Below, piece after piece: positions 1 through 9,291 of a DNA stretch of 64,000 nucleotides (the stretch's first letter is position 1; every line of letters begins with the position of its first letter). Under the pieces are notes generated by a model. The model was not told the origin of the DNA and did no database searches. It saw nothing but the letters and a program-made list of their open reading frames with translations. Location: NCBI RefSeq assembly GCF_005222755.1, contig NZ_STGD01000002.1, forward strand, positions 124,001 to 188,000, given 5' to 3'. The position numbers and the translations under genes are program-made. This stretch comes from Roseomonas sp. HF4 (GTDB taxonomy: Bacteria; Pseudomonadota; Alphaproteobacteria; Acetobacterales; Acetobacteraceae).

Positions 1-1597
1 GCGCCATCAGCACCGCCGTCGCTGTGTTCGATATAAAGAGCCCGAGCAGCGCCGTGACGACGAAGATGATCGCGAGGAGGACGCGCGGCGCTGCCTCCCC
101 GGCCACCGAGACCACGAACTCCGCCGCCAGGTCGACGCCGCCAGTCCGCTGCAACGCGATGGCGAAGGGCAGCATGCCGACGATCAGCAGGAGGCTTTTC
201 CACGAGATCGCGGCGTAGGCGCTGTTCAGGTCGATGCAGCGCGTCAGGCCGAGCAGCAGGCAGGCGATCAGCGCCGCATGGACGGTCGGCAGCCATCCGG
301 CAACGATGGTGACGACGAACAGCCCCAGGATACTCGCGGCGAAGGGCGCGCGGCCGGCCGCGGGAAGGATCTCCGCATGTTCGGCCGGCAGGTTGAGCAC
401 GACCAGCTCGTGCCCATCCGCCCCGAGGCGCCTTATGTCCGACCAGAACCCCGTCAGCAGCAGCGTGTCGCCGGCCTTCAGCTTCTCCTCCAGCAGTTCG
501 GGTCCTGCAACCCTGTTGCCGTGGCGCAGCCCGACGACGGTGAGCCCATGCTCGCTGCGTATCCGCGCCTCGAGCACGGTGCTGCCGATCAGGGGCGAGT
601 CGGGCGGAACCAGCGCCTCGACCATGCCGATCTCCTGCGACGGGATGGCGGAGAAGACGCCGCCCTCGATCGGCAGCATCTCGGCCGCGTGGAGGACGAG
701 AAGCTCCTCGATCCGCGCAGTGCTGGCGCGCACGTCGATCAGCAGGACATCGCCCGCCAGGATCTCGATGCCCGGCGCCGGCTTGACGATTTCGGTCGCG
801 AGCCTGCCCCGGCGTTCGATCGCGAGAAGGCTCACCCCCTCCCGTCGCAGCCCCTCCCCCTCCGGCAAGCGGCCCACCAGGTCGGATCCCGCCGTCACGC
901 GCACGCGACAGATCCGCCCCTCGAGGCTGTACTTGGCGACCCACTCCGCAAGGCTCGGCGCCGGGCGGCGGCGGCCCGCGGTCACGCGCCGGTCGGGCAG
1001 CATGCGTCGCGCGAAGAGCATGTAGGCCACCGCCAGCGCCAGGATCGGCACGCCGAAGGGCGTGAAGGCGAAGAAGGCGAAGGGCTCGTGCCCCTGGCGC
1101 ACTAGCTCGGCACTGACGACGAGGTTCGGCGCCGTCGCGACCAGCGTCATCATGCCGCTGATCAGCGCCGCGACCGAGAGGGGCATCATGAGCTGGCTCG
1201 GGGCCAGGTCCAGAGAGCGACAGATGCGCAGCCCGATCGGGATGAAGATCGCGACCACGGCGGTCGAGCTCATGAAGGCGCCGAGGATCGCCGGCGCCAC
1301 CATCATCATGATCATGAGCCGCGTGGGGCTGCCGCCGGCGCGCGCGCTGATGAGGTCGCCAACGCGTTGCGCAGCGCCGGTGCGCACGAGCGAATCCCCG
1401 ATGATGAACAGCGCCGCGAGCAGCACGACGACCGAATCCGAGAAGCCGGCCAGGGCCTCGTTGATCGTGAGCACGCCGGTCAGCGGCAGGGCCACGATCA
1501 TGAGCACACCGACGACGTCCATGCGCGGGCGGTTCGCCACGAACATCGCGATGGCGGCGCCAAGCAGGGCCAGGACGATCAGCAGGTCGTTGTTCAT
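1..1597 (-). CDS. SLC13/DASS-family permease with two RCK-C domains (3' end cut by window)
   Basis: An inner-membrane transporter, probably for dicarboxylates, sulfate or similar anions. The frame is open from ATG at 1597 to the window edge (532 residues visible), so the C-terminus is missing. N-terminal membrane helices carry a first re-entrant motif SSTAVVAIF near residues 110-118. The middle holds two TrkA-C/RCK-C like regulatory domains (about 225-300 and 320-395, each with the GDVLLI or GDTLLL signature). A second membrane half ends in the family motif SNTATA. The substrate cannot be read from the sequence. It lies 28 bp downstream of the MarC gene and is probably the last gene of that operon. 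Family assignment is firm; substrate is open. Confidence 0.88.
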   Translation of the reverse strand, partial: MNNDLLIVLALLGAAIAMFVANRPRMDVVGVLMIVALPLTGVLTINEALAGFSDSVVVLLAALFIIGDSLVRTGAAQRVGDLISARAGGSPTRLMIMMMVAPAILGAFMSSTAVVAIFIPIGLRICRSLDLAPSQLMMPLSVAALISGMMTLVATAPNLVVSAELVRQGHEPFAFFAFTPFGVPILALAVAYMLFARRMLPDRRVTAGRRRPAPSLAEWVAKYSLEGRICRVRVTAGSDLVGRLPEGEGLRREGVSLLAIERRGRLATEIVKPAPGIEILAGDVLLIDVRASTARIEELLVLHAAEMLPIEGGVFSAIPSQEIGMVEALVPPDSPLIGSTVLEARIRSEHGLTVVGLRHGNRVAGPELLEEKLKAGDTLLLTGFWSDIRRLGADGHELVVLNLPAEHAEILPAAGRAPFAASILGLFVVTIVAGWLPTVHAALIACLLLGLTRCIDLNSAYAAISWKSLLLIVGMLPFAIALQRTGGVDLAAEFVVSVAGEAAPRVLLAIIFVVTALLGLFISNTATAVLMA

Positions 1598-1625
1598 CGG
1601 CATTCTCCCGGTGCGCGGTCCGTGG

Positions 1626-2303
1626 TCACGCGCGCGCGGCCAGCAGGAGCCGCAGGGCGTCGGTCACCCCGGTCAGGATGATCTGCACGCCGATGCAGAG
1701 CAGCAGGAAGGCCGTGAGCTTGGTCGCGACCAGCGTCCCCTGCGGGCCGATCCGCCGCGCGATCGCCTCGGAATAGGCGTAGGCAATCCAGACGCAGGCC
1801 GCAACCGAGGCCGCGACCAGCACCGAGGAGATCGCGCTGACCAGCAGCACGCCCTGCGTCTCCGCCGTCCGCTCGGCACCGAGCGCGATGGAGGCCGCGA
1901 TCGACCCCGGCCCCGTGGTCAGCGGCAGCGTCAGCGGGAAGAAGGCCATTCGCTCGATCGGCGCGGTGTCCATCGCCTGGGGGGCCTTCGACGCCTCGGG
2001 CTGCGCGCGCAGCATGGTCCAGCCCGACGCGGCGACGGCGAGCCCGCCGCCGATCCGCAGCGCCTCGAGCGAGATGCCGAAGAAGGACAGCACGCGCGAC
2101 CCCAGGAACAGCGCCACCACCAGCACGACGAAGGAATTGATGCCGATCTGGCGCGCCAGCCGCGCACGCTCGCGCGCCGTCAGCCAGCGCGTCATGTCGT
2201 GGAAGACGAAGGCGATCCCGAAGGGATTGATGATGGTGATCAGGGTCGAGAAGCCGAACAGCCAGAAGCTGATCAGCTTGGCGACGAGGAAGCCGTCGAT
2301 CAT
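1626..2303 (-). CDS. MarC-family integral membrane protein
   Basis: A 225-residue protein with about six hydrophobic helices, the usual size and layout of the MarC/UPF0056 family. Family features seen include the N-terminal NPFG segment in helix 1 and the GPGSIAA segment in the middle. The function of the family is not established; the old link to multiple antibiotic resistance in E. coli was not upheld. The ATG at 2303 was chosen because the same frame continues upstream only through the neighbouring secreted-protein gene as an Arg-rich non-native sequence. It lies 13 bp after the upstream gene and 28 bp before the SLC13 gene, within a leftward operon. Confidence 0.85.
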   Translation of the reverse strand: MIDGFLVAKLISFWLFGFSTLITIINPFGIAFVFHDMTRWLTARERARLARQIGINSFVVLVVALFLGSRVLSFFGISLEALRIGGGLAVAASGWTMLRAQPEASKAPQAMDTAPIERMAFFPLTLPLTTGPGSIAASIALGAERTAETQGVLLVSAISSVLVAASVAACVWIAYAYSEAIARRIGPQGTLVATKLTAFLLLCIGVQIILTGVTDALRLLLAARA

Positions 2304-2316
2304 CGGTCGCGGCCCA

Positions 2317-2781
2317 TCAGCGGAGCTCGATCGTGATCCCGGCCTCGTTGAAGCGGAGCTGCCCGCCCGACCGCTCGGTCCGCAGTCGGAGCCGGACGCC
2401 GGCGGCATTGCGCAGCCAGCGCGTCTCTGGCCCCGGGCCGACGGCGCGGTCGCGCGGCTCCACCTGTTCGGTGTAGCGGCCGGCGAAGTCCTCGAGCCGC
2501 CGCAGGCCGAAAACCTCCCCCCGCGCCGAGAGCGAGGAGACGCCGACGCTGCCGAATTCGAGCCCGCGCACCGTGAAGCGGTGTTCCTCCCCGCGGAAGC
2601 GGAGCCGCCCGCCGCCGACCGACCCGCCCAGCGCCAGCACGCCGACCCGGACCTGCTCGATCTCGATCGAGGCGTCCGGGTTCGGGTCCGGCCGGCCGCG
2701 CTGCTGCGCCGCGGCCGGGGCCGCCGCGAACGCGAGGCACGCCGCGAGGATGGCGCGTCGGGTGGGGCGTGAGGACGCCAT
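2317..2781 (-). CDS. small secreted/periplasmic protein, function unknown
   Basis: A 154-residue protein with a clear export signal (RRAILAACLAFAAA, cleavage expected near AAAQQ, residues 24-28). The mature part is beta-rich, with alternating hydrophobic residues and repeated glycines (for example VLALGGSVGGG and RGLEFGSVG). This suggests a small all-beta periplasmic domain. No family was recognised with confidence; the glycine-rich strand pattern loosely recalls envelope-integrity proteins of the EipA/DUF1134 type, but this is weak. It starts 3 bp after the AbgT stop, so it is almost surely translated with the operon. Confidence 0.72.
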   Translation of the reverse strand: MASSRPTRRAILAACLAFAAAPAAAQQRGRPDPNPDASIEIEQVRVGVLALGGSVGGGRLRFRGEEHRFTVRGLEFGSVGVSSLSARGEVFGLRRLEDFAGRYTEQVEPRDRAVGPGPETRWLRNAAGVRLRLRTERSGGQLRFNEAGITIELR

Positions 2782-2784
2782 GCA

Positions 2785-4320
2785 TCAGAGGCCCCAGGGC
2801 AGGGCAAGCAGGTGCCATGCCGCGAGGAAGGCCGTCCAGACCACGCAGATCACCATCACGTAGGGCAGCATCAGCGCAATGACCGTGCCGACGCCCGCAT
2901 CCTTCTGGTACTTGATCGCGAAGGTCACGATCATCGCGAAATAGGCGTTGAGCGGCGTGATCGAGTTCATCGGGCTGTCGCCCACGCGATAGGCCGCGAG
3001 CACCGCCTCGGGCTCGACGCCGAGCTGCATCAGCAGGGGGACGAAGATGGGCGCGAAGATCGCCCATTTCGCGATCGCCGCCGTGATCACGAGGTCGAGC
3101 AGGAACACCACCAGCACGAAGCCGATCAGCAGCCAGAGCGCGTCGAGGTTCATCTGCTGAAGCACGCGCGCGAGCGAGACGGCCGCAAGCGTCGCCATGT
3201 TCGTGTAGTTGAAGAAGGCGATGAACTGGCTGATCACCAGCAGAAGCAGGATCAGGCCAGCGAGGCCCGAGATCGCCTTCTGCATGGCCGCCACGACGTC
3301 GTTCGTCGTGGTCATGGTGCGCGCACCGAGCCCGTAGCCGACGCCGCAGACCAGGAAGACCAGCGCGATCGAGACGATCAGGCTGTTCATGAAGGGCGAG
3401 GCGCCGATGATCGCCCCGGTCTCCGGGTGCCGCAGCGGCGCGCCCGGCGGCAGCGTGAGCAGCGCCAGGAAGGCGAAGACGCCCAGCAGGCCGAACAGCG
3501 CGTAGCGCAACCCGCGGTACTCGTCCTCCGAAAGCCCGGTCTCGCCCGGCACCTGGTAGTCGCCCGTGTAGGGGCCGAGGCGGGGCTCGATCACCTTCTC
3601 GGTGATCACGCCGATCAGGATGGTCAGCAGCACGACCGAGCCGATCGAGAACCAGACGTTGGCCGCGAGGTCGATCGAGACGTTCGGGTTCACCAGGCGG
3701 ATCGCGTCGTTGGTGATCTCCGTCAGGATGCCGTCGGTCGGCACGATCAGGATGTTGACCAGGAAGGCCGAGGCCACCGCCGCGAAGGCCGCCGCCAGCC
3801 CCGCCAGCGGGTGGCGGCCCACGCTGATGAAGGCCGCCGCCGCCAGCGGGATCAGCACGAGGTATCCGGCATCGGCGGCGATGGAGGAGACGATGCCGAC
3901 GAAGACCAGGATGTAGGTCAGCGCCCCGGCCGGCGCCACCACCACGAGCTTGCGGATCAGCGCCTTGACCAGGCCCGCTTCCTCGGCAACGCCGACGCCG
4001 ACCATGGCCACGATGATGACGCCGACCGCGTTGAAGTTCATGAAGTTCTGGACGACGCCCGTGAACATGAAGCGGATGCCGTCCACCGTCAGCAGGCTGC
4101 GCGCCGCGGTGTAGGCGGGCTCGATGTCCCCCGTCGCGGGGTTGTAGGCCTGGTAGCGGACCTCGACGCCCATCAGGCCCAGCACGGCCGAGAGCGCGAT
4201 CACGATCACGATGAGGTAGACGAAGATCATGACCGGGTGGGGCACGCGGTTGCCCACGCGCTCGACCGCGTCGAGCAGTTTCTGCATCGCCGTCTTGGGC
4301 GCCTCGGCTGCCGTGCTCAC
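2785..4320 (-). CDS. AbgT-family transporter (p-aminobenzoyl-glutamate or related substrate)
   Basis: A 511-residue inner-membrane protein of the AbgT family, whose members import p-aminobenzoyl-glutamate or export sulfonamide-type compounds using an ion gradient. The length matches the family. Visible signatures are the re-entrant segments SSIAADAGYLVLIP (near residue 165) and DSPMNSITPLNAYF near the C-terminus, between long hydrophobic helices. The gene begins 1 bp after the stop of an M20 peptidase. This resembles E. coli abgT beside abgAB, where the peptidase splits the imported amide. Uptake followed by hydrolysis of an aminoacyl-glutamate or dipeptide is therefore the best reading; export of an antimetabolite is the alternative. 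Confidence 0.88.
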   Translation of the reverse strand: MSTAAEAPKTAMQKLLDAVERVGNRVPHPVMIFVYLIVIVIALSAVLGLMGVEVRYQAYNPATGDIEPAYTAARSLLTVDGIRFMFTGVVQNFMNFNAVGVIIVAMVGVGVAEEAGLVKALIRKLVVVAPAGALTYILVFVGIVSSIAADAGYLVLIPLAAAAFISVGRHPLAGLAAAFAAVASAFLVNILIVPTDGILTEITNDAIRLVNPNVSIDLAANVWFSIGSVVLLTILIGVITEKVIEPRLGPYTGDYQVPGETGLSEDEYRGLRYALFGLLGVFAFLALLTLPPGAPLRHPETGAIIGASPFMNSLIVSIALVFLVCGVGYGLGARTMTTTNDVVAAMQKAISGLAGLILLLLVISQFIAFFNYTNMATLAAVSLARVLQQMNLDALWLLIGFVLVVFLLDLVITAAIAKWAIFAPIFVPLLMQLGVEPEAVLAAYRVGDSPMNSITPLNAYFAMIVTFAIKYQKDAGVGTVIALMLPYVMVICVVWTAFLAAWHLLALPWGL

Positions 4321-4321
4321 G

Positions 4322-5704
4322 TCAGGAGGCCAGCGCGTGCAGGATGCGCGCCCAGGACCGCATGCCGTGTCGGAAGCAGTGCAGGTCGTATTTCTCGTTC
4401 GGGCTGTGGATCCGGTCGTCCTCCAGCGCGAAGCCGGCGAGGATCACGTCCATGCCGAGCGCCTGCTTGAGTTCCGCCGTCACGGGGATGGAGCCGCCGC
4501 CGCCGATGAAGACCGCGGGCTTGCCCCATTCCGCGGTCAGCGCATCCCGCGCCTTGCCGAAGGCCGCGTCCTCGATCGGGAAGCGGATGGCGCTGCCCGA
4601 GCCGTGCTCGAGGAACTCGACCTTGCAGTCGGCCGGCACGCGGGCGCGCACGAAGTCCCGGAACGCCGCGCGCACCTTGTGCGGGTCCTGGTCGAACACC
4701 AGCCGAAAGGAGATCTTGGCCGAGGCGACCGAGGGGATCACGGTCTTGAAGCCCGCGCCCTGGTAGCCGCCGCCCATGCCGTTCACCTCGCAGGTCGGGC
4801 GCGACCAGGTCATCTCCAGCACGCTGCGCCCCTTCTCCCCGGCCGGCACGGACAGGCCGACCGCGCCGAGGAAGGCGCCGGCGTCGAACTCCAGGCTGTC
4901 CCACTGCCGGCGCAGCGCCTCGGGCAGTTCCGGCACGCCGTCGTAGAAGCCGGGCAGCGTGATCCGGCCGTCCGCGTCACGCAGGTCGGCGATGATCCGC
5001 GCCAGGATGTGGTTCGGATTTGCGGCGGCCGATCCGTAGAAGCCCGAATGGAGGTCCCGGTCGGCCGCGGTGATGATGATCTCCTCCCCGCAGAGGCCGC
5101 GCAGCATGGTCTGGATGGCGGGCGTCGCCGGGTCCCACATGTTGGTGTCGCAGATCAGGCCGATGTCGGCCTTCAGCTCCGCCGCGTTCGCCCGCAGGAA
5201 GGGCGGCAGGTTGACGCCGCCCGATTCCTCCTCCCCCTCCAGCAGCACCGTCAGCGGGACGGGCAGGCTGCCCGTCACCGCCTTCCAGGCGCGGCAGGCC
5301 TCGATGAAGGTCATCACCTGGCCCTTGTCGTCGGACGCGCCGCGGCCGCGGATCACCTTGGTGCCGTCCGCGCGCGTCTCGATCCTGGGCTCGAAGGGGT
5401 CGTGGTCCCAGAGGTCGAGCGGGTCGACCGGCTGCACGTCGTAATGGCCGTAGAACAGCGCCGAGGGGCCGTTCCCCGCGCGATGATGGCCGACCACGAT
5501 CGGATGCCCCGGCGTCGGCCGCGCCGTCGCCTCGAAGCCGATCGAGGCGAGGTCGGCGGCGTGCCAGTCCGCGCAGGCCTTGCATTCGGCCGCATAGGCC
5601 GGGTCGGTCGAGATCGACCGGATCCGCAGCAGCGCGAAAAGCCGCTCGAGGGCGGCATCGGCATCGGCGTCGATGCGGGCGAGGACGGCATTGAGCGTGT
5701 CCAT
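4322..5704 (-). CDS. M20-family dipeptidase/amidohydrolase
   Basis: A 460-residue cytoplasmic zinc peptidase of the M20 dipeptidase branch. Metal and catalytic motifs are intact: GHYDVQP (H87, D89), the bridging aspartate in GASDDKGQ (125-126), and EGEEESG with catalytic and metal glutamates (156-160). A dimerisation (lid) domain lies between, with the LHSG motif. The family cleaves dipeptides or N-acyl amino acids. Its stop is 1 bp before the AbgT start, so the two proteins are probably made together and act in sequence on one substrate. The ATG at 5704 gives the normal family N-terminus. It is the first gene of the leftward operon. Confidence 0.9.
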   Translation of the reverse strand: MDTLNAVLARIDADADAALERLFALLRIRSISTDPAYAAECKACADWHAADLASIGFEATARPTPGHPIVVGHHRAGNGPSALFYGHYDVQPVDPLDLWDHDPFEPRIETRADGTKVIRGRGASDDKGQVMTFIEACRAWKAVTGSLPVPLTVLLEGEEESGGVNLPPFLRANAAELKADIGLICDTNMWDPATPAIQTMLRGLCGEEIIITAADRDLHSGFYGSAAANPNHILARIIADLRDADGRITLPGFYDGVPELPEALRRQWDSLEFDAGAFLGAVGLSVPAGEKGRSVLEMTWSRPTCEVNGMGGGYQGAGFKTVIPSVASAKISFRLVFDQDPHKVRAAFRDFVRARVPADCKVEFLEHGSGSAIRFPIEDAAFGKARDALTAEWGKPAVFIGGGGSIPVTAELKQALGMDVILAGFALEDDRIHSPNEKYDLHCFRHGMRSWARILHALAS

Positions 5705-5974
5705 GGTCTCTCCGGACGTCGGTCTTCAGGCGCGCGCAGGCAGAGGGCGATGTGGAGGGGACGATAAGCGTTGTCGCGTCATGCCGTGCGGTCCTCCCCC
5801 GTGCCGCCATGGGGCGACGCCCGGTCATCCAGCCCGAGCCAGACTAGACGCCTTTGCGCCGCACTCGCATTTGCCCCGCGTTCCCCGGCTTGACGTGACG
5901 TCCCGCACCCTCGTCCGAAGGTCGGTATCCGATCGCAGAAGCCGCGAAGCCGCTCCGTGCGACAGGCGCCACCT
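5705..5974. other. 270-bp intergenic region upstream of the M20-AbgT operon
   Basis: No gene is evident. It must hold the promoter of the leftward M20-AbgT-MarC-SLC13 operon and the 3' end signals of the patatin lipoprotein gene. Two GGCGCC hexamers (5965-5970 and 5979-5984) flank the patatin stop codon and could form a small stem, but no T-run follows. No convincing -35/-10 pair was found. Confidence 0.4.
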
Positions 5975-7222
5975 CTAAGGCGCCGGACGCGCGGGCTCGA
6001 TCGAGCCGATGGTCCGCACCCTGTCCCGCCACCGGTCGCCGGCGCGGCCCTGCGCCTCCCCATGGGCAAAGAGTGCCCGCATGAAGCGGTTGTCGAAGGG
6101 CTCGTCGCGCGTCTCCTGGAATTCCGGGCCGATGTAGGCGAGGCGGAAGGCGACCCCGTCGCGCTGCGTCGCGAGGTAGATGCGCAGGATGTCGTTCACG
6201 GCGCTGAAATGCAGCAGCGTCGATGCCGACCGCCCGGTGATGGACAGGATCGACCGGTTCGTCGTGGCCCATTCCACGTCGAGCCGCCCGTTCCGCACGA
6301 TCCAGGCGGTGCGTTGGCGCCGCGACCGGGGCTCCCGGCCGTCGACCAGCGTCGGGTAGAGGAACATCTGCAGCGCGGCGCCGCCGTCAACGTGCATCTC
6401 CTGGTAGCGGCGCCCGGCGTCCTCGACGTCGATCAGCACCGGCGGGAAGGCCCCGGGGATGGAGGCGGAGGCGAGCAGGATGCGGCGGAACAGGTCGAGC
6501 GACCCGGGTTGGCCGCTCGCCGCGATGGCGCCGATGTTCCAGAAGACCGGCCGGCCCAGGTCGAGGTTCGTCGTGCCGATCAGCAGCAGCCGCCCCTTCC
6601 CGTATTCGCGCGCGACGGCGGCCATCATCGCGTCGTTCACATGCCGCTCGATCAGGGCATAGAGCGGCGAGGTGTCGGCCAGCGCCTCCCCGAACAGTAC
6701 GGCGCGCAGACGGCCGCGCAGCAGGACGACATCGCGCGGCGCGACCTCGGTGAAGACCTCCCGCAGTTGTGGGTCGTAATCCGGGCCGAGGAAGGCGAAG
6801 GGCGCGATCAGCGCGCCTGCGGAGATGCCGGTCACCAGGTCGAAGACCGGCCGGCGGTCGGTTTGCGTCCAGCCCGCCATCAGCCCGGCGCCGAAGGCGC
6901 CATTGTCGCCGCCGCCGGACAGCGCCAGGTAGTTCGCGGGCGGCAGCCCGCCGCGCCGGCCCGCGGGCAACGCCGCGGCCTGACGTTCCTCCATCATGCT
7001 GATTTCGCGGCTGATCGCGCCGGGGTCCGAATCGAACCAGAACCGGGCATTCGGCAGGCCGAGGATCCGGATGCTCTCGGCCGTGCGGCCGGGCGGCGGG
7101 TCACCGCGGTCGATGTTCGCGCAGGCCGTCTGCAGCAGGATGGCGAGGAGGAGCGGAAGCCGCCAAAGGACGGTCGCCGCGCATCTCGCATCGTTCCCTG
7201 CCGTCCTGTTCCGTACCGTCAT
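5975..7222 (-). CDS. patatin-like phospholipase, predicted lipoprotein
   Basis: A 415-residue patatin-like serine acyl hydrolase. The N-terminus has a hydrophobic helix ending in a lipobox (LLQTAC, lipidated C34), so it should be a periplasm-facing membrane-bound lipoprotein. Catalytic elements are complete: oxyanion loop SGGGDNGAFGAG (102-113), nucleophile in GISAG (S134) and the dyad aspartate in VDGG (D279). The family deacylates phospholipids or other lipids. It lies 133 bp downstream of the porin gene on the same strand, so the two may share a transcript. The physiological substrate is unknown. Confidence 0.87.
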   Translation of the reverse strand: MTVRNRTAGNDARCAATVLWRLPLLLAILLQTACANIDRGDPPPGRTAESIRILGLPNARFWFDSDPGAISREISMMEERQAAALPAGRRGGLPPANYLALSGGGDNGAFGAGLMAGWTQTDRRPVFDLVTGISAGALIAPFAFLGPDYDPQLREVFTEVAPRDVVLLRGRLRAVLFGEALADTSPLYALIERHVNDAMMAAVAREYGKGRLLLIGTTNLDLGRPVFWNIGAIAASGQPGSLDLFRRILLASASIPGAFPPVLIDVEDAGRRYQEMHVDGGAALQMFLYPTLVDGREPRSRRQRTAWIVRNGRLDVEWATTNRSILSITGRSASTLLHFSAVNDILRIYLATQRDGVAFRLAYIGPEFQETRDEPFDNRFMRALFAHGEAQGRAGDRWRDRVRTIGSIEPARPAP

Positions 7223-7355
7223 ATCCCTCGTGGCTCCCTGGCGCTTCGGCCGGCTGCGGGCGGGACCCAGCGGCGGCGGTAGGCTAAACGCATGTGCAAT
7301 AAAACGGGATTATGCGATCGCGCGTTCGTCTGCGCGGAAGGGCCCCGGCCCGCCA

Positions 7356-9035
7356 TCAGAACCGGGCGATGGCCGCAAAGAGGATGCGGTTCGCGATCCC
7401 ATGTCCGACCCCTGCCGCCCCCGCCGCGGCCGCGCCGCCATAGAGGTCGCGCCGCGTGAACACGTATTCCAGTCCGACATCGAGCCAGCCGCTGCCGAAG
7501 ACGCCGTTGCGCACCTCGGCGAAGGGACTCCAGATGAGGTTCACGATCGCCTGCTGCGTCTCCCGGTTCAGGGAGAGCGCCGGCGCCGAGCCCGGCGCGA
7601 AGCCGAGCGCATAGGACGGATAGTCGGCCCGCGCATAGGCATAGGAGAAGGTGCTGCGCAGCGTCGTCGCCCAGAACCGCCGGTAGGCGACGGTCGCGCC
7701 GTAGGAGGCGACGGTGTCGAGCCCGGGCGCCACGACCCCCGGAAGGCCGAGGTCCGTCAGCGCATCCTGCCCCGAGCTCTGGCCGGCGAAATAGCGGCCG
7801 ATGCCTTCGCCGTAGAAGGCCATGGCGGCGATCTCGTCCGTCCCCAGAGCATCCCAGAGCAGCGCCATCGGCAGCCGCGCGTGGCCGGCGAAGCCCCATC
7901 CAGGCGCGGTTTCCGACACCGGCTGCGCCGCGGCCGCGGTGCCGTCCGTGCGGATCTCGATCTGCCTCAGCATGCCGCGCAGGCCGAGCTCGATCCCGTC
8001 CTGCCGCCAGGTCAGGCGCCCGAGCAGGTCCGGCACCGAGGAGACCGCGGGGCTGGCACCGCCCTGCAGGCTCGCCCCCGGCGTGAAGACCCCGCCCGCC
8101 GAGGTGTAGGCGGTCTCGGGCGCCTCGATCGAGACCTGCCCGGTCAGCCCCTCCGTGAGCCGGCCCGTGAGGCGGATCTGCGCCTGGCGGACGAAGGACT
8201 GGTTGAGGTTTGTGGCGTCGATCAGCGTCTCGAAGACACCCTCGTTCCACAGCGAATTGGCTTGCCCAATCAGCACGCGTAGCCGTTCGTCGCCCAGTTC
8301 CGCCCAGGCTTGGCGCAACCGGAAGACGGCATTGTTCGAGGTCGCCGCGCCGCCGCCGAAATCGCCCTCGAGCCGCGTCTCCAAGGTACCCCAGGACGTC
8401 AGCGTGCGGGTGTCGACGCCGAAGCGGCTGAAGCGCGCGCCCATGATGAAGTCACCGCCCTGGCGGTCCGCCGCACTGCCCGTGAGAGGGACGGTCTGCG
8501 GCGCCGGCGCGTCGGTCTGGTTGCGCGGACCGAGGTCGTAATGCGCGGTCAGCTTGGCGAAGCCATAGAGCCGGACCTGCGTGTCGGCGCCGGGCACGCG
8601 GAAGGCGACGCCGGGCAGGTCGGCCCGCAGCGCCTCCTCGGTCGCGAAGGGGCGGCCCATCGGGTCGGGCGGCGCGAGGCCGGGCGGGCCTGCGGCCGTC
8701 GAGGCGGCGGCGGCCAGATCGCGTTGCGCCGCGCGCGCCTCGGCGGCAGCGGCGCGCGCCTCCGCCGCGGCGGCGCGGGCCTCGGCGTCGGGTGCGGCGG
8801 CGGGGCGGGGGGCGAACGGGCGCGGTCGGGCCGGCACCACCGCGGCCCGGGCGGCCGGCGGCGGCGCGCTGCGGGCTTCGAGCTGGTCCAGCCGGCGCCG
8901 CATCTCCTCGAGCTGGCGGCGCAGCTCGGCGATGGTCGCCGCATCGGCGGCGCTGCCCTGCGCCGCGGCCGGCAGCGGCAGGACGGCGAGGGCCACCGCG
9001 CAGTGCAAGGCCAGCCTGCGCGCCGCCGGCCTCAT
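7356..9035 (-). CDS. DcaP-like trimeric outer-membrane porin
   Basis: A 559-residue outer-membrane protein. A signal peptide ends near AAAQG (residue 26). Residues about 33-55 form a short coiled coil (IAELRRQLEEMRRRLDQLE), followed by a long Ala/Pro linker with repeated AEARAAA heptads, then a beta-barrel starting near VRLYGFAKL. Barrel, N-terminal coiled coil and terminal aromatic (…AAIARF) fit DcaP-type porins, which pass dicarboxylates and other anions. ATG at 9035 was chosen because it directly precedes the signal peptide; the frame upstream is Arg-rich and non-native. It is divergent from the cytoplasmic patatin gene. Selectivity is not predictable. Confidence 0.85.
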   Translation of the reverse strand: MRPAARRLALHCAVALAVLPLPAAAQGSAADAATIAELRRQLEEMRRRLDQLEARSAPPPAARAAVVPARPRPFAPRPAAAPDAEARAAAAEARAAAAEARAAQRDLAAAASTAAGPPGLAPPDPMGRPFATEEALRADLPGVAFRVPGADTQVRLYGFAKLTAHYDLGPRNQTDAPAPQTVPLTGSAADRQGGDFIMGARFSRFGVDTRTLTSWGTLETRLEGDFGGGAATSNNAVFRLRQAWAELGDERLRVLIGQANSLWNEGVFETLIDATNLNQSFVRQAQIRLTGRLTEGLTGQVSIEAPETAYTSAGGVFTPGASLQGGASPAVSSVPDLLGRLTWRQDGIELGLRGMLRQIEIRTDGTAAAAQPVSETAPGWGFAGHARLPMALLWDALGTDEIAAMAFYGEGIGRYFAGQSSGQDALTDLGLPGVVAPGLDTVASYGATVAYRRFWATTLRSTFSYAYARADYPSYALGFAPGSAPALSLNRETQQAIVNLIWSPFAEVRNGVFGSGWLDVGLEYVFTRRDLYGGAAAAGAAGVGHGIANRILFAAIARF

Positions 9036-9291
9036 GCCGAGGCGACGCCTGCGCGTCCCCTGCCGATCGGTGGGCTCATGGCCCGGCCACCTTGTCCCGC
9101 GATATTCACGCCGCGACGGTAGGGGGCGGCCTTTGCCGGCAACAATATGCACCTCATGCGCCACCTGTGCCGAGCGTCCCGCACGACCGCGCAGCCTTGG
9201 TCTCGTCACGCGGTTTTGGTTTCACGGAAGGATTCCTGCGGCTACAGGAAACGCGCATTGTGCAGCGCACACATCCCGGCTGGAGACCCGC
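9036..9291. other. divergent promoter region between porin and patatin/GntP genes
   Basis: 256 bp between two diverging starts (porin at 9035 leftward, patatin at 9292 rightward). It must carry both promoters. Its middle part is a little less G+C-rich than the flanks (around 9140-9290, for example the ttttggtttcacgg stretch). No operator palindrome or confident promoter hexamers were recognised and no RNA gene was seen. Confidence 0.4.
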
